A DNA stretch of 54,159 nt from Candidatus Rifleibacteriota bacterium (GTDB lineage Bacteria; Riflebacteria; Ozemobacteria; Ozemobacterales; Ozemobacteraceae): positions 1 to 54,159 of the forward strand of contig JAKQQP010000068.1 in assembly GCA_029564115.1 (NCBI GenBank), written 5' to 3'. This document shows positions 17,871-26,559 of this stretch, piece after piece (within the stretch, counting starts at the first letter, position 1; every line of letters begins with the position of its first letter). Position numbers and translations under genes: made by a program. The notes under the pieces were generated by a model, which did not search any database, was not told the origin of the DNA, and worked only from the letters and a program-made list of their open reading frames with translations.

Positions 17871-18799
17871 AGCTGGAGCTCTGCCCGGAAGACATGCTGT
17901 TTGAATATGTTGAGAACCGCTTGAACGGCAAATTCAATGCGGTCGTTCACCACGAGCAGTATATCGGGCATTTGCCGTCGAGCATCGAATTTTCTGAAGA
18001 GTTTGCCCGGCGCTGGCAGACTATGATAGCGCCGGCCATGCGGCGATTTATCGCAGAAACATTCTGGCTTCGAAGTTTTATTTTTTCAGTGGATGGCTAT
18101 ACCAAAAGGTTTTCACCCGCTGACGCACCTTTCTGGGACAGCGTTGAACTCTGCTTTTCGCATCGTGGTGCCGAGCGAATGTATGAAGAGTTTCTCAGTG
18201 CTCATAATAATGAAAAACCTCTCTATCCGGTTGTGCTTCCGGCTGATGCTCTGCTTGTCAGCGTCTGCGCCAACGATTATTCTCTTTATTCTTTTGCCTG
18301 GATGCTGAAAAATCGTGCAAATTGGCTGATAATGGCTTGTTATGTAGCCTGGCAGAAAGTTTCTCTCACCGCCGTGTCATGGCAGTGCCTGTTTGAAAGC
18401 CCGGCAGCAGTTGAATTGCCTTTGCGCGAGTATCTCATCGAGAGGGCCGCCGATTATCTTGCCGCGGTAAATCTGTGTGTGCAGGCTCTTCACCCTGCTT
18501 TTAAGGCCGAACATACGCCCCGGCCGATTGTCGGTATGCCACTTTCGCTGATCGCGGCAAACACTGGCGTTCCGGCTCTGCACAAATATGTCGAGAGCTT
18601 TGTCGCCAAAGTGAGGAGTGCCGTCGAATTCTGGTGTTCAGAGGGGAGCGCCGGTATCGACGACGAGCGCTACATTGTCGGGGCAATGAAGACTTCAGGC
18701 TTCGACAGCGAATATGCCGCCTTCTCGAAAGCGGCAGAAGCCATTCTTGAAAAAATGACCACAGAGGAGCAGATATATGAGTCGCTCATACGCAATTAG
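17867..18799 (+). CDS. Unknown protein of the ternary operon
   Basis: 310 residues from a GTG that overlaps the previous stop by 4 bp. It is Trp/Phe/Tyr-rich and apparently helical, with no transmembrane pattern strong enough to call and no recognised motif. It ends 23 bp inside the next gene. Its place between two other small system proteins suggests a dedicated subunit. I do not recognise the family. Confidence 0.75.
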   Translation: MKLELCPEDMLFEYVENRLNGKFNAVVHHEQYIGHLPSSIEFSEEFARRWQTMIAPAMRRFIAETFWLRSFIFSVDGYTKRFSPADAPFWDSVELCFSHRGAERMYEEFLSAHNNEKPLYPVVLPADALLVSVCANDYSLYSFAWMLKNRANWLIMACYVAWQKVSLTAVSWQCLFESPAAVELPLREYLIERAADYLAAVNLCVQALHPAFKAEHTPRPIVGMPLSLIAANTGVPALHKYVESFVAKVRSAVEFWCSEGSAGIDDERYIVGAMKTSGFDSEYAAFSKAAEAILEKMTTEEQIYESLIRN

Positions 18800-19334
18800 A
18801 GTTCCTGTAGAGGTGCTGCTTTCGGAAAACCTGCGCGAAAGCCTGGCGGGCTTCAAGCTGCAGTTTCCGCTGCTCGAAATTTTGCCCGCCGAACAGATGC
18901 AGCAGTTAGTCAGAGAGAAATTGCTGGCTGCCGGTTTTCTCGATACCCCGGATGGATTGGTAATGCCGGTTGCCGAGGGTCAGAGCGCGGTTTTTAATCT
19001 GGCCGCCATGGAAATGACTCTGAGCATAAACGTCGTTGCTGCCCAGGAAATCAGGGTTTACGAAGAGTCTTTGAACTGGATCAATGGCAATATAAGAGAC
19101 GCTCTCGAGAATGGCAGAGTAATTGCAGATACCCTGGGAATAGATCTGCCACAAAGGCTGGCACGCAAGATGACCGATCTGGCAATAAAGGCTCGTTCTG
19201 AGGTTAACGCCGCACTCAAAGACGTGTATCGCGAGTCGATCAAGGCAAAAGCCGCCACCATCGGTTCGGTGACCGATGTAAGCGAAAGCAGCGAAGGAAA
19301 CGTCTATCGCATTCGCGTCGAAATCAGTCAGTGA
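18777..19334 (+). CDS. Unknown accessory protein, last gene of the ternary operon
   Basis: 185 residues. A strong GAGGAG Shine-Dalgarno lies inside the preceding gene, 6-7 bp before the ATG. The start MSRSYAIRVPVEVL and the alternating strand pattern around 60-85 recall the small 'X' domain proteins I remember from FtsH-vWA-MoxR operons, an inference from memory. The helical middle (about 90-150) is lysine/arginine-rich and could bind nucleic acid or a partner. The operon ends here, 1 bp before the stop of the convergent metallopeptidase gene, with no visible terminator. Confidence 0.75.
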   Translation: MSRSYAIRVPVEVLLSENLRESLAGFKLQFPLLEILPAEQMQQLVREKLLAAGFLDTPDGLVMPVAEGQSAVFNLAAMEMTLSINVVAAQEIRVYEESLNWINGNIRDALENGRVIADTLGIDLPQRLARKMTDLAIKARSEVNAALKDVYRESIKAKAATIGSVTDVSESSEGNVYRIRVEISQ

Positions 19335-19335
19335 A

Positions 19336-21174
19336 TTATTTGAGGGTGCTCAAAATCTCGATGCGGTTCTGCAGCTCTTCATCAGAAAAGACACTGCTCT
19401 GCTGATTTCTGAAAAACTGCAGCATACCCGAAATATCGCGGGCAAAGGGCGCGAGCTCTGCTTTGTCAGAAGCTGTTTCGATAAAGGCATCGACGGTTTC
19501 GAGTGAGCCTTTTTCGATATCACGTTTGACCGTTCTGATGAGAAGATTGGCGTAATGTTCGCGCACTCTGATGCTGGCTACGCTGTAATCTTTTGAGTTG
19601 TCGACGGCCTCGATCAAGGCGTTCATATCGAGGTTGTGCCTGGTATGGCTGGCGTTGACGATCGGTTCGACTATTTCGAAGTTGAGATCGTAAATAAAGC
19701 CTGACGCCGGCATATAAAGAGTGTCGTCTATTTCTTCGGGGGCGAGGGCCATAATGACTGTCGTGAGGCTGTCATAGCTGCCGTCGCAGTTGACTTCGAT
19801 AGAACCGATCAGACGATTTTTGTCGGCCGGGTTGACGTCGAGGTTGAAAAAAGTCAGTCTGGGCTGCTGAATGCCGGTTGAGTCCTGCAGGATGGCGGCC
19901 AGTCTGAAATACGGAACCGTCGGCCCGATATGCCGGCGATAGCCTGAAAATGAGATTTTCAGACGGCTCGCCACGTTCGAAATGTCGGCGAAAATCGAGT
20001 CAGAACCCCAGACATAAACCGAATCACTGACTTTAGATGGGAAAACCTTGACGTGACGGGTAGGGGGGAGTCTGAACTTCTGCAGTCGTTTCTGTTTGTA
20101 GGTGTATCTGCCTCTGACCAGCCTCGGGTCATTGATTCTGTTGGTAATGGTGAAGTCGGTAAAAACGTCTGAAAAAGTGCGATTCACTGTTTTGAGGGCA
20201 TCGACGTAACCGGCGATACTTTTCTTTTTTGAGCTGACGAGAGTTTTGAAAAACTGCGAACGGCCGGCAGCGTCGGTGAGGCAGTGATCGACGAGGTATT
20301 GGTTCCAGAGGTAGACCTGGCCGTAATCTGGCATTGGGTTCCATTTTGCCCAGTTGTTAAGACTGCGGTCGGGGTCATTTTTAAGCAGTTTGTAGTGCCC
20401 GGGCGGCTGAAAACCGCAGAACACCGGGGCTATTTGTGAGCAGCCCTCGTTTACCCAGGTTGCTTCATCGCGGTCCTGGTTGTGGTGAACCATGTGCTGA
20501 AATTCGTGGGCGACGATTTCGAGGTAATCGGCGGCATTGGGGTCGCATGGGTAGGTGTCGAGATAAAGAATTTCGCGTTCGTTACTCTTTACTTTACTGA
20601 AGCTTTCGAATTCAGACTGCAGCATCTGGTCGCCGGCAAAAAAATACCCGGCCACATAACCGTCGGTGGGGTTAGCGTAACCATCCTGGATGTCGAGCAT
20701 CAACAGAGTGATCCTCGGGTCGCCATCGAGCCCGGGATTGTTTTCGTTACCGAAATGGCTGGTAACTATCGGATAAATCTGCTCGTCAAAACGCTTCTGA
20801 ATTTTATTGATGGCTGTCTGAGAGATGTTTTGCCCATCTTGAAGAAAAACCTGGCAATGTTTGCCGATGGCCCGCAAAGTCGCGGTGACCTGTTCGAATC
20901 GGTTGCTGGCAAGATTGTTGGCCCAGAAAGTTTCTTGTTCGCCAAGCTTTTTGGGGGTAGCTGCACGGCGCACCCGCCTGACATCGGTCTCGCCGTCGGC
21001 ATAAGAAACGCCGCCCGGGGCAGCGGCTCTTTGTGGCAGTTCATATTCGCGGGCAAGAACGTGAGTGGCGTCGATGCGCGGGGCATTGGCGGGAACAGCC
21101 GATGCTGTGGCATCAGGTGCGAAGATCGCTAAGCCCAGCAGCAGTGCCAGACAAATCTGTTTTGTTGTGTACAT
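19336..21174 (-). CDS. Secreted zinc metallopeptidase (gluzincin, M30-like)
   Basis: 612 residues with a Sec signal peptide (cleavage near residue 25). The zinc site is HEFQHMVHH (H223, E224, H227) with the third ligand Glu243 in ATWVNEG, a gluzincin arrangement resembling peptidase family M30 (hyicolysin). Residues 370-520 form a beta-rich domain, perhaps for substrate or surface binding, and the last 90 residues are helical. It would act on proteins in the periplasm or outside the cell. The ATG at 21174 follows GGAG on the minus strand, with a TATAAT further upstream. The gene is monocistronic. Confidence 0.85.
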   Translation of the reverse strand: MYTTKQICLALLLGLAIFAPDATASAVPANAPRIDATHVLAREYELPQRAAAPGGVSYADGETDVRRVRRAATPKKLGEQETFWANNLASNRFEQVTATLRAIGKHCQVFLQDGQNISQTAINKIQKRFDEQIYPIVTSHFGNENNPGLDGDPRITLLMLDIQDGYANPTDGYVAGYFFAGDQMLQSEFESFSKVKSNEREILYLDTYPCDPNAADYLEIVAHEFQHMVHHNQDRDEATWVNEGCSQIAPVFCGFQPPGHYKLLKNDPDRSLNNWAKWNPMPDYGQVYLWNQYLVDHCLTDAAGRSQFFKTLVSSKKKSIAGYVDALKTVNRTFSDVFTDFTITNRINDPRLVRGRYTYKQKRLQKFRLPPTRHVKVFPSKVSDSVYVWGSDSIFADISNVASRLKISFSGYRRHIGPTVPYFRLAAILQDSTGIQQPRLTFFNLDVNPADKNRLIGSIEVNCDGSYDSLTTVIMALAPEEIDDTLYMPASGFIYDLNFEIVEPIVNASHTRHNLDMNALIEAVDNSKDYSVASIRVREHYANLLIRTVKRDIEKGSLETVDAFIETASDKAELAPFARDISGMLQFFRNQQSSVFSDEELQNRIEILSTLK

Positions 21175-21197
21175 TTGTTTTTCTCCGTTACCCGCTA

Positions 21198-21203
21198 ATT
21201 ATA
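21198..21203 (-). promoter_or_regulatory. Candidate -10 box of the metallopeptidase gene
   Basis: The minus strand reads a perfect TATAAT 24 bp upstream of the ATG at 21174. No convincing -35 is present at 17 bp, where repeat copy 2 begins. Confidence 0.4.
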
Positions 21204-21207
21204 CCCC

Positions 21208-21224
21208 AAAAAAATGCCAACCCG
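21208..21224. repeat. 17-bp repeated motif, copy 2
   Basis: Identical to 171-187 (A7 followed by TGCCAACCCG). This copy lies immediately upstream of the minus-strand TATAAT and 113 bp before the plus-strand gene at 21337. Confidence 0.4.
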
Positions 21225-21336
21225 AAACCCGTGTTGCAGGTATTGCTTTCATCGGTTAAATAACTGGGAAAATGAGCCGATAATCTGGCCGGGAATGGCA
21301 AAATTCAACATTGCGAGCTGAAAACTTTAATTAATT

Positions 21337-21840
21337 ATGCGAACATCCATTATTTGCGTGGTTTTGTGCGTGCTGGCGGTTTTTTTGATCGTGTTCGACA
21401 AAGTCGATGCGCAAAGTGCGAACGAAAATACCAGCAACGGCTTTGTCTCACCTTCTTTGCTCGAAGTCATGACGGTGGAGTTTGCCGCTGACCCCTATTC
21501 AAAAGCCAACTACGACCCTTTCATCAAACTGCGGGTTTATAATAACTCCCCAGAAGTGATTACCAGAGCTTATATCGATATAGAATTTACCGCTGATTCC
21601 GGCAGACACCTTCTGTTTCGCGAAAAATTCGTGCAGATCGTCAACGGTGGTCTGCGGCCCTACAGTTATGCCGAATGGAAGTTTTACCCGCGTGGCTCGA
21701 GTGCCATCGCTTTAAAAGGCCTGCCTCGCGATACCCAGGCTTCTGCGAGGGTTGACAAGCTTTTTTGCCCGAAAAAAAACTCGCCCTGGCAGTATGAACA
21801 CAGGTTCAAATACCCCGCCCGCCACGACTTTGCCCGTTAA
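21337..21840 (+). CDS. Small secreted protein of unknown function
   Basis: 167 residues with a clear Sec signal peptide (cleavage after about residue 25). The mature part is beta-rich, with a pattern around 60-115 (LRVYNNSPEVITRAYIDIEF) resembling an immunoglobulin-like fold, one Cys and no lipobox. It has its own terminator downstream. Divergent from the metallopeptidase gene; a functional link is possible but not shown. No clear Shine-Dalgarno is seen. Confidence 0.7.
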   Translation: MRTSIICVVLCVLAVFLIVFDKVDAQSANENTSNGFVSPSLLEVMTVEFAADPYSKANYDPFIKLRVYNNSPEVITRAYIDIEFTADSGRHLLFREKFVQIVNGGLRPYSYAEWKFYPRGSSAIALKGLPRDTQASARVDKLFCPKKNSPWQYEHRFKYPARHDFAR

Positions 21841-21857
21841 GCAAGGTATTGCATAAC

Positions 21858-21891
21858 AAAAAACCGCACTGCCAGGCAGTGCGGTTTTTTT
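21858..21891. terminator. Bidirectional rho-independent terminator
   Basis: The stem CCGCACTGC (from 21864) pairs with GCAGTGCGG (to 21884), flanked by six As on the left and seven Ts on the right. It lies between convergent genes, so it can end both the small secreted protein gene and the deaminase-CYTH gene. Confidence 0.9.
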
Positions 21892-21941
21892 GTAGATTAC
21901 TGCAAATCAAAATTGGAATTTTTTTTAAGACAAAGTCAGCC

Positions 21942-23909
21942 TTATTTGATTTCGTGATAATCTTCGTGAATCGCGGCTTCGGCTTTGAGACCGAGGAAAC
22001 TGAGCAGTGAAGAAACCAGCTTGGTCTTCTGTTCAGCGTCGATGCGACTCCAGGTTTTGCTCTTGATTTCGACAAATTTGCCGATTTCGGGCTGCTGCAT
22101 GGTATCGACGTTGATAAAGAATTTGATTCCCTTGAACAGAACATGGAAGCGCTGGCGGTCTTTCTGCACTTCAAAGACTGAATCGGGGCGGAAATATTCG
22201 CGGTAGAAGCGCAGCGAGTTACCGGCTGATGCCAGATAGCGGCTTCTCGACAGCAGAATTTTGCTTTCAGGGCTGACACCGTGTTTGGCATCGCCGATCA
22301 GCGTCAGTCTCGAACGAACATTCTTGACCCCACCCTTTTCGTCAATCAGTTCGTCTTCGCGGTATCTGATCATCTGGTCGGTATTGTTGAAGCGGAAGTA
22401 AGTGTCGAACTGTTTGTAATGCTTCTTTTGTTCGATAACGATTTCGGGCATGTTGATTTTTTCGAGAACTGCAGCGATATCGTCGACTCTGACCTTGGTC
22501 TGTATTTCGAAGCTTTCTTCCTGGGTAGCTCCGCCGATGGTGACGAGTTTCGACAGCAGCGACTGTTCTCTTTCCATCAAAAACTTGTCGACCTTGGCAG
22601 CAAAAACTTTTGCTTCGCTCAACAGTGAAGATTCGTCGATGGTCAGCAGCTGGCGTTCTTTCATCAGCCATTTGCCGTTTACCATCACATGGCTTACGTC
22701 AGTCGATTTTGAAGCATAAACGATCTGGGCATAGAGACCATCGGGGTCGCGCATGAAGCGGGGGGCGTTGTGAACCGGTGATACATCGACCAGAATCATA
22801 TCGGCGCGTTTGCCAACTTCGATAGAGCCGGTAATTTTGTCGAGATGCAGAGCTTTGGCGCCGCCACGGGTTGCCATATAAATTACGGTTTTGGCCGGCA
22901 GCGATGTCGGGTCAAGGGTCTGCAGCTTGCCCAGGAAAGAGGTGAGGCGCATTTCTTCGAACATGTCGAGGTCATTGTTCGAGGCGGGGCCGTCGGTGCC
23001 GATACCAACGCTCATGTTGAGTTCGACCATTTTGGTAACCGGAGCAGTGCCGGAAGCAAGCTTCATGTTGGAGGACGGATTGTGAACGCCACCGCAGCCA
23101 TGTTTGGCCAGATCGCGAATTTCGCCTTCATCGATGTGAACGAGGTGGGCGCCGATCAGTTTAGTGTCGAGCAGATGATGGCGCTTGATGTATGGCACTA
23201 CGGGTACGCCATGCTCGGCACGCAGAGAATCTACTTCCCATGAGGTTTCGGCCAGGTGGATCATCAGCGGAACATCGAATTCGCGGGCGATAGAAGCACA
23301 GGCCTGCAGAATTTCGGGGGTGCAGGTATAGGGGGCGTGCGGGGCAATGGCGGGCACGATCAACGGGTGATTGTGATATTGTTCAATAAAGGTGCGGGTG
23401 CGGGTCAATGATTCTTCATAGAACTGCGCATCGGGTGAGGGGAACTTGAGAACGCTCTCGGCGCAGATCGCACGCATGCCGGCTTCGGCGGTAGCTTCGG
23501 CAATGTTTTCTTCAAAATAATACATGTCGGCGAAAGTGGTGGTGCCGCAGCGAATCATTTCGGCGCAGGCAATCTTGGTGCCGAGTGTGACCATTTCGGG
23601 CGACACGAATTCGCGTTCGACCGGCATGATGTAACCCATCAGCCAGACATCGAGACGCAGATCGTCTGAAAGACCGCGCAACAGAGTCATGGGCACGTGA
23701 GTATGGCCGTTGATGAGACCGGGCATCAGAATTTTGCCGTGGCAGTCGAGAACTTCGGCCGCTTCGTATTTGCTGCAGATGTCTTCCTGGGGGCCGACCG
23801 CGACGATTGAATCGCCTGATACCGCGACCGCTCCATTCGGATACTGATTGAAATTACCATCTACGGTAAGGACCGTAGCATTCTTAAAAAGCTTGTCAAC
23901 TTTTTGCAT
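21942..23909 (-). CDS. MTA/SAH deaminase-like amidohydrolase fused to a CYTH domain
   Basis: 655 residues. Residues 1-445 are a metal-dependent amidohydrolase close to 5-methylthioadenosine/S-adenosylhomocysteine deaminases: metal ligands in GHTHV (H69, H71), MIHLAET (H218) and GTDGP (D306), with normal family length. Residues 465-655 read as a CYTH (CyaB/thiamine-triphosphatase-like) domain: FEIQTK (468-472), FDTYF, IRYRE, SRSRYL, VQKDRQRF, a VD strand and GKFVEIK. In the ExExK signature the second Glu is Gln470, and in the C-terminal ExE pair the second Glu is Lys616, so triphosphate chemistry may be impaired. The deaminase half would convert adenosine-type nucleosides to inosine forms in the cytoplasm. 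Start has a GGAAGGG Shine-Dalgarno. Divergent from an adenylate cyclase gene. Confidence 0.85.
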   Translation of the reverse strand: MQKVDKLFKNATVLTVDGNFNQYPNGAVAVSGDSIVAVGPQEDICSKYEAAEVLDCHGKILMPGLINGHTHVPMTLLRGLSDDLRLDVWLMGYIMPVEREFVSPEMVTLGTKIACAEMIRCGTTTFADMYYFEENIAEATAEAGMRAICAESVLKFPSPDAQFYEESLTRTRTFIEQYHNHPLIVPAIAPHAPYTCTPEILQACASIAREFDVPLMIHLAETSWEVDSLRAEHGVPVVPYIKRHHLLDTKLIGAHLVHIDEGEIRDLAKHGCGGVHNPSSNMKLASGTAPVTKMVELNMSVGIGTDGPASNNDLDMFEEMRLTSFLGKLQTLDPTSLPAKTVIYMATRGGAKALHLDKITGSIEVGKRADMILVDVSPVHNAPRFMRDPDGLYAQIVYASKSTDVSHVMVNGKWLMKERQLLTIDESSLLSEAKVFAAKVDKFLMEREQSLLSKLVTIGGATQEESFEIQTKVRVDDIAAVLEKINMPEIVIEQKKHYKQFDTYFRFNNTDQMIRYREDELIDEKGGVKNVRSRLTLIGDAKHGVSPESKILLSRSRYLASAGNSLRFYREYFRPDSVFEVQKDRQRFHVLFKGIKFFINVDTMQQPEIGKFVEIKSKTWSRIDAEQKTKLVSSLLSFLGLKAEAAIHEDYHEIK

Positions 23910-24100
23910 CTGGTTTTACCCTTCCTTTAATCCTTTTGACTTGCCTTTCAGGATATCAGCATATTTTTCTAAAATCCAGCTTCTAGAAAAACCAGAGTAA
24001 AATGAACTTCGACAACGCTATTCGCCAGTTTGCGCAAAGTTATAAAGTAATATTGTGATTTTTCTGTAGAAACGTATTTTTTCAGTTGAATTCAATTTGG

Positions 24101-24129
24101 TTGAACCTGATTTAATTTGAGTTTAGTAT
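24101..24129 (+). promoter_or_regulatory. Candidate sigma-70-type promoter of the GAF cyclase gene
   Basis: TTGAAC (24101-24106), a 17-bp spacer and TAGTAT (24124-24129) match the -35/-10 consensus at four of six positions each. They lie 35 bp before the ATG at 24164. Confidence 0.45.
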
Positions 24130-24163
24130 ACTGATTGACAGAAAATTACAGGGATTTGGGCGG

Positions 24164-26509
24164 ATGGAAACAAATACAGACATAATTCATCGAATTCTTA
24201 CACAAAAGCTTGACGGCGGGCAGATCAGGCAGATTGTCAATGAAGTCAGGTCTTCCGGCGGTGGTGATTATGCGAAGATTCTTTCTGATATTCTCGAGCG
24301 AGTAGCCGATCTGCTCAATGTCAGCGAGCGTCTGCTTGAAAATCTTCTTTTGCTGCTTGTCGAAATTACTTCTGATATTTCGGGTGCGGAGCGCGGCACT
24401 TTGTTTCTGGTAGATGCCGATTCTGATGAGCTTTTTTCGCGGGTGTTCGTCGGTGATGCCGTTGAAGAAATCAGGTTTCCGTTTTCCAGGGGTATTGCCG
24501 GCTCTGTATTTGAAACTGGTGAGGCCGTAGTCACGGCGAATGCCTATGAAAACCCCTTGTTCAATCCTGATATTGACAAACAGACTGGTTATCAGACAAA
24601 AAACCTGATCTGTCTGCCGGTGAAAATCGCCAGAACCGGCCAGATTATCGGCGTTCTCGAACTGATCAATTTAAAACAGATGCCTCTCGCAGTCGAAACT
24701 ATGAAGATTCTCACAAGGGTGACCGACAATTCGGCGCAGGTGCTGCATAACGCTCACTTATTCGAACTCAATCGTCAGGCCCGCGACAATGAATCGCGGC
24801 TGCTCGAAATTACTTCGGTTATTTCGTCTGAACTGCAGCTGAAGCCACTGCTCGAAAAGCTGATGGAAGCGGTGACCATGATTCTCAACTGCGATCGTGC
24901 CACTATTTTTTTGCATGACGAGAAGAATGGCCAGCTGTGGTCGCAGGTTGCGCTGGGCATGCAGGATCAGGAAATCAGATTTCCGGCCAATCGCGGTATT
25001 GCCGGTGAGGTTTTCTGTTCCGGGCAGGTAGTCAATATTCCCGATGCTTACGCCGATAGCCGCTTCAACCCTGAAGTCGATAAAAAGACAGGCTATCGCA
25101 CCCGCAACATTCTGTGCATGCCTCTGGTTAACAAGACCGGCAAGATCATCGGTGTCACGCAGGTTTTGAACAAGAAGGGTGGGGCTTTCAGCCGCCAGGA
25201 TGAGCGCAAACTCAGAAGCTTTTCGGCGCAGGCTACCATTGCCATCGAGAACGCCAAACTGTTCAACGAAGTGCTCAACGCCAACAATTACAGCGAAAGC
25301 ATTCTGCGCAGCCTCAGCAACGGGGTAATAAGCGTTAACAACATGAGGCGCATCGAAAAGGCCAATACCGTCGCTTTGCGCATTCTCGGGGCCGAAGAGA
25401 GCCAGGTCATCGGCAAATACGCTGACATCTTTTTTACTGGTGAGAACCATTGGGTGGTTGACAGTCTGCGCCGGGTCATTGCCCGCAATGATTCAGACAT
25501 TTTTTACGATACCGAGCTGACGACCATGCAGGGGCGCAAAGCTTCGATCAATATGTCGGTGGTGCCGCTTCGCGATGTTTACGACCAGCCTATGGGTGGT
25601 CTGATGATCATCGAAGATCTCTCTGTCGAAAAACGTCTGAAGGGAACGCTGGCCCGTTACATGACCAAAGAAATCGCGGATCAGCTGATGGACAGCGATG
25701 CGCAACTGGGCGGGCAAATGCGCGAACTCAGCATTCTTTTTTCCGATATTCGCAATTTCACGACTATTTCAGAGCGCCTGGGCCCTCAGGAAACCGTCGT
25801 CATGCTCAATGAGTATTTTTCGACCATGGTCGATACGCTTTTTCATCATGGCGGTATTCTTGATAAATTTATCGGCGATGCCATGCTTGCGGTTTTTGGG
25901 GCGCCTTTCAGTACTGGTGAAGACGCAGACCGGTCGGTAGCAACGGCTGTCGACATGATGAAAGCGCTCAAGCAGTTCAATGCCCGTCGCATGCTGAAAA
26001 ACCAGGAAACTGTTTCTATCGGCATCGGCATTGCCACAGACAATGTTCTGGTCGGTAATATCGGGTCGATGAAGCGCATGGATTACACGGTCATTGGCGA
26101 TGGGGTCAATCTTGCTTCAAGGCTCGAAGGAGCCACCAAGTTTTACCATTCAGATATTCTGATCAGCGAAAAAACTTACGAGCAGCTGAAATACCGCTAT
26201 CACGTGCGGGAAGTCGATTTAATAAGAGTGAAGGGCAAGTTGCAGCCGGTTCGCGTGATGGAAATTCTCGATCATCACGACCGACAGTCGTTTCCGCATC
26301 TTGAAGAAATTATCGGTCTGTCGCATCGAGCCATAGATTTTTACCGCCAGCAACGCTGGCATGAAGCGATTGCCGATTTTGAATCCGTCATTCGATTGCG
26401 GCGCCACGATGAGCTGGCACGTTTGTATGTGGGTCGCTGCAACCATTTTATCAGCAATCCTCCCGGTGACAAATGGGACGGGGTCTGGACAATGACGTCG
26501 AAATCCTGA
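24164..26509 (+). CDS. Adenylate cyclase, GAF-GAF-PAS-class III cyclase (CyaB1/CyaB2-like)
   Basis: 781 residues, soluble. Order: helical N-terminus, GAF-A (about 60-200), GAF-B (about 215-365), PAS (about 375-490), cyclase-transducing element, class III cyclase domain (about 520-660), and a C-terminal helical TPR-like tail. This is the layout of Anabaena CyaB1/CyaB2. GAF-B carries the NKFDE motif of cyclic-nucleotide-binding GAFs (N336, K337, F342, D346, E347). The active site is complete for a homodimeric adenylate cyclase: metal Asp528 and Asp572, Lys568/Thr642 for adenine, Asn649 and Arg653. It should make cAMP from ATP with cNMP feedback. A promoter precedes it. The HEAT-repeat gene follows after 50 bp, perhaps in the same transcript. 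Confidence 0.92.
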   Translation: METNTDIIHRILTQKLDGGQIRQIVNEVRSSGGGDYAKILSDILERVADLLNVSERLLENLLLLLVEITSDISGAERGTLFLVDADSDELFSRVFVGDAVEEIRFPFSRGIAGSVFETGEAVVTANAYENPLFNPDIDKQTGYQTKNLICLPVKIARTGQIIGVLELINLKQMPLAVETMKILTRVTDNSAQVLHNAHLFELNRQARDNESRLLEITSVISSELQLKPLLEKLMEAVTMILNCDRATIFLHDEKNGQLWSQVALGMQDQEIRFPANRGIAGEVFCSGQVVNIPDAYADSRFNPEVDKKTGYRTRNILCMPLVNKTGKIIGVTQVLNKKGGAFSRQDERKLRSFSAQATIAIENAKLFNEVLNANNYSESILRSLSNGVISVNNMRRIEKANTVALRILGAEESQVIGKYADIFFTGENHWVVDSLRRVIARNDSDIFYDTELTTMQGRKASINMSVVPLRDVYDQPMGGLMIIEDLSVEKRLKGTLARYMTKEIADQLMDSDAQLGGQMRELSILFSDIRNFTTISERLGPQETVVMLNEYFSTMVDTLFHHGGILDKFIGDAMLAVFGAPFSTGEDADRSVATAVDMMKALKQFNARRMLKNQETVSIGIGIATDNVLVGNIGSMKRMDYTVIGDGVNLASRLEGATKFYHSDILISEKTYEQLKYRYHVREVDLIRVKGKLQPVRVMEILDHHDRQSFPHLEEIIGLSHRAIDFYRQQRWHEAIADFESVIRLRRHDELARLYVGRCNHFISNPPGDKWDGVWTMTSKS

Positions 26510-26559
26510 TTTATTTGTAAACTGAGAACCTTTCAACTAATATAAAGTTTGTGACCAGC

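Noticed and set aside
20482..21132. 216-codon open frame antisense to the metallopeptidase
   Set aside because: The minus strand encodes the signal peptide and HExxH zinc site; this frame is a shadow.
21198..21224. Sigma-54-like promoter in the repeated motif (TGGCA on the minus strand)
   Set aside because: The -12 GC element is absent in both copies, and the first copy does not precede a minus-strand gene.
24758..25450. 230-codon open frame antisense to the GAF cyclase
   Set aside because: The plus-strand frame has a complete and conserved domain series; the antisense frame shows no motif and no RBS.
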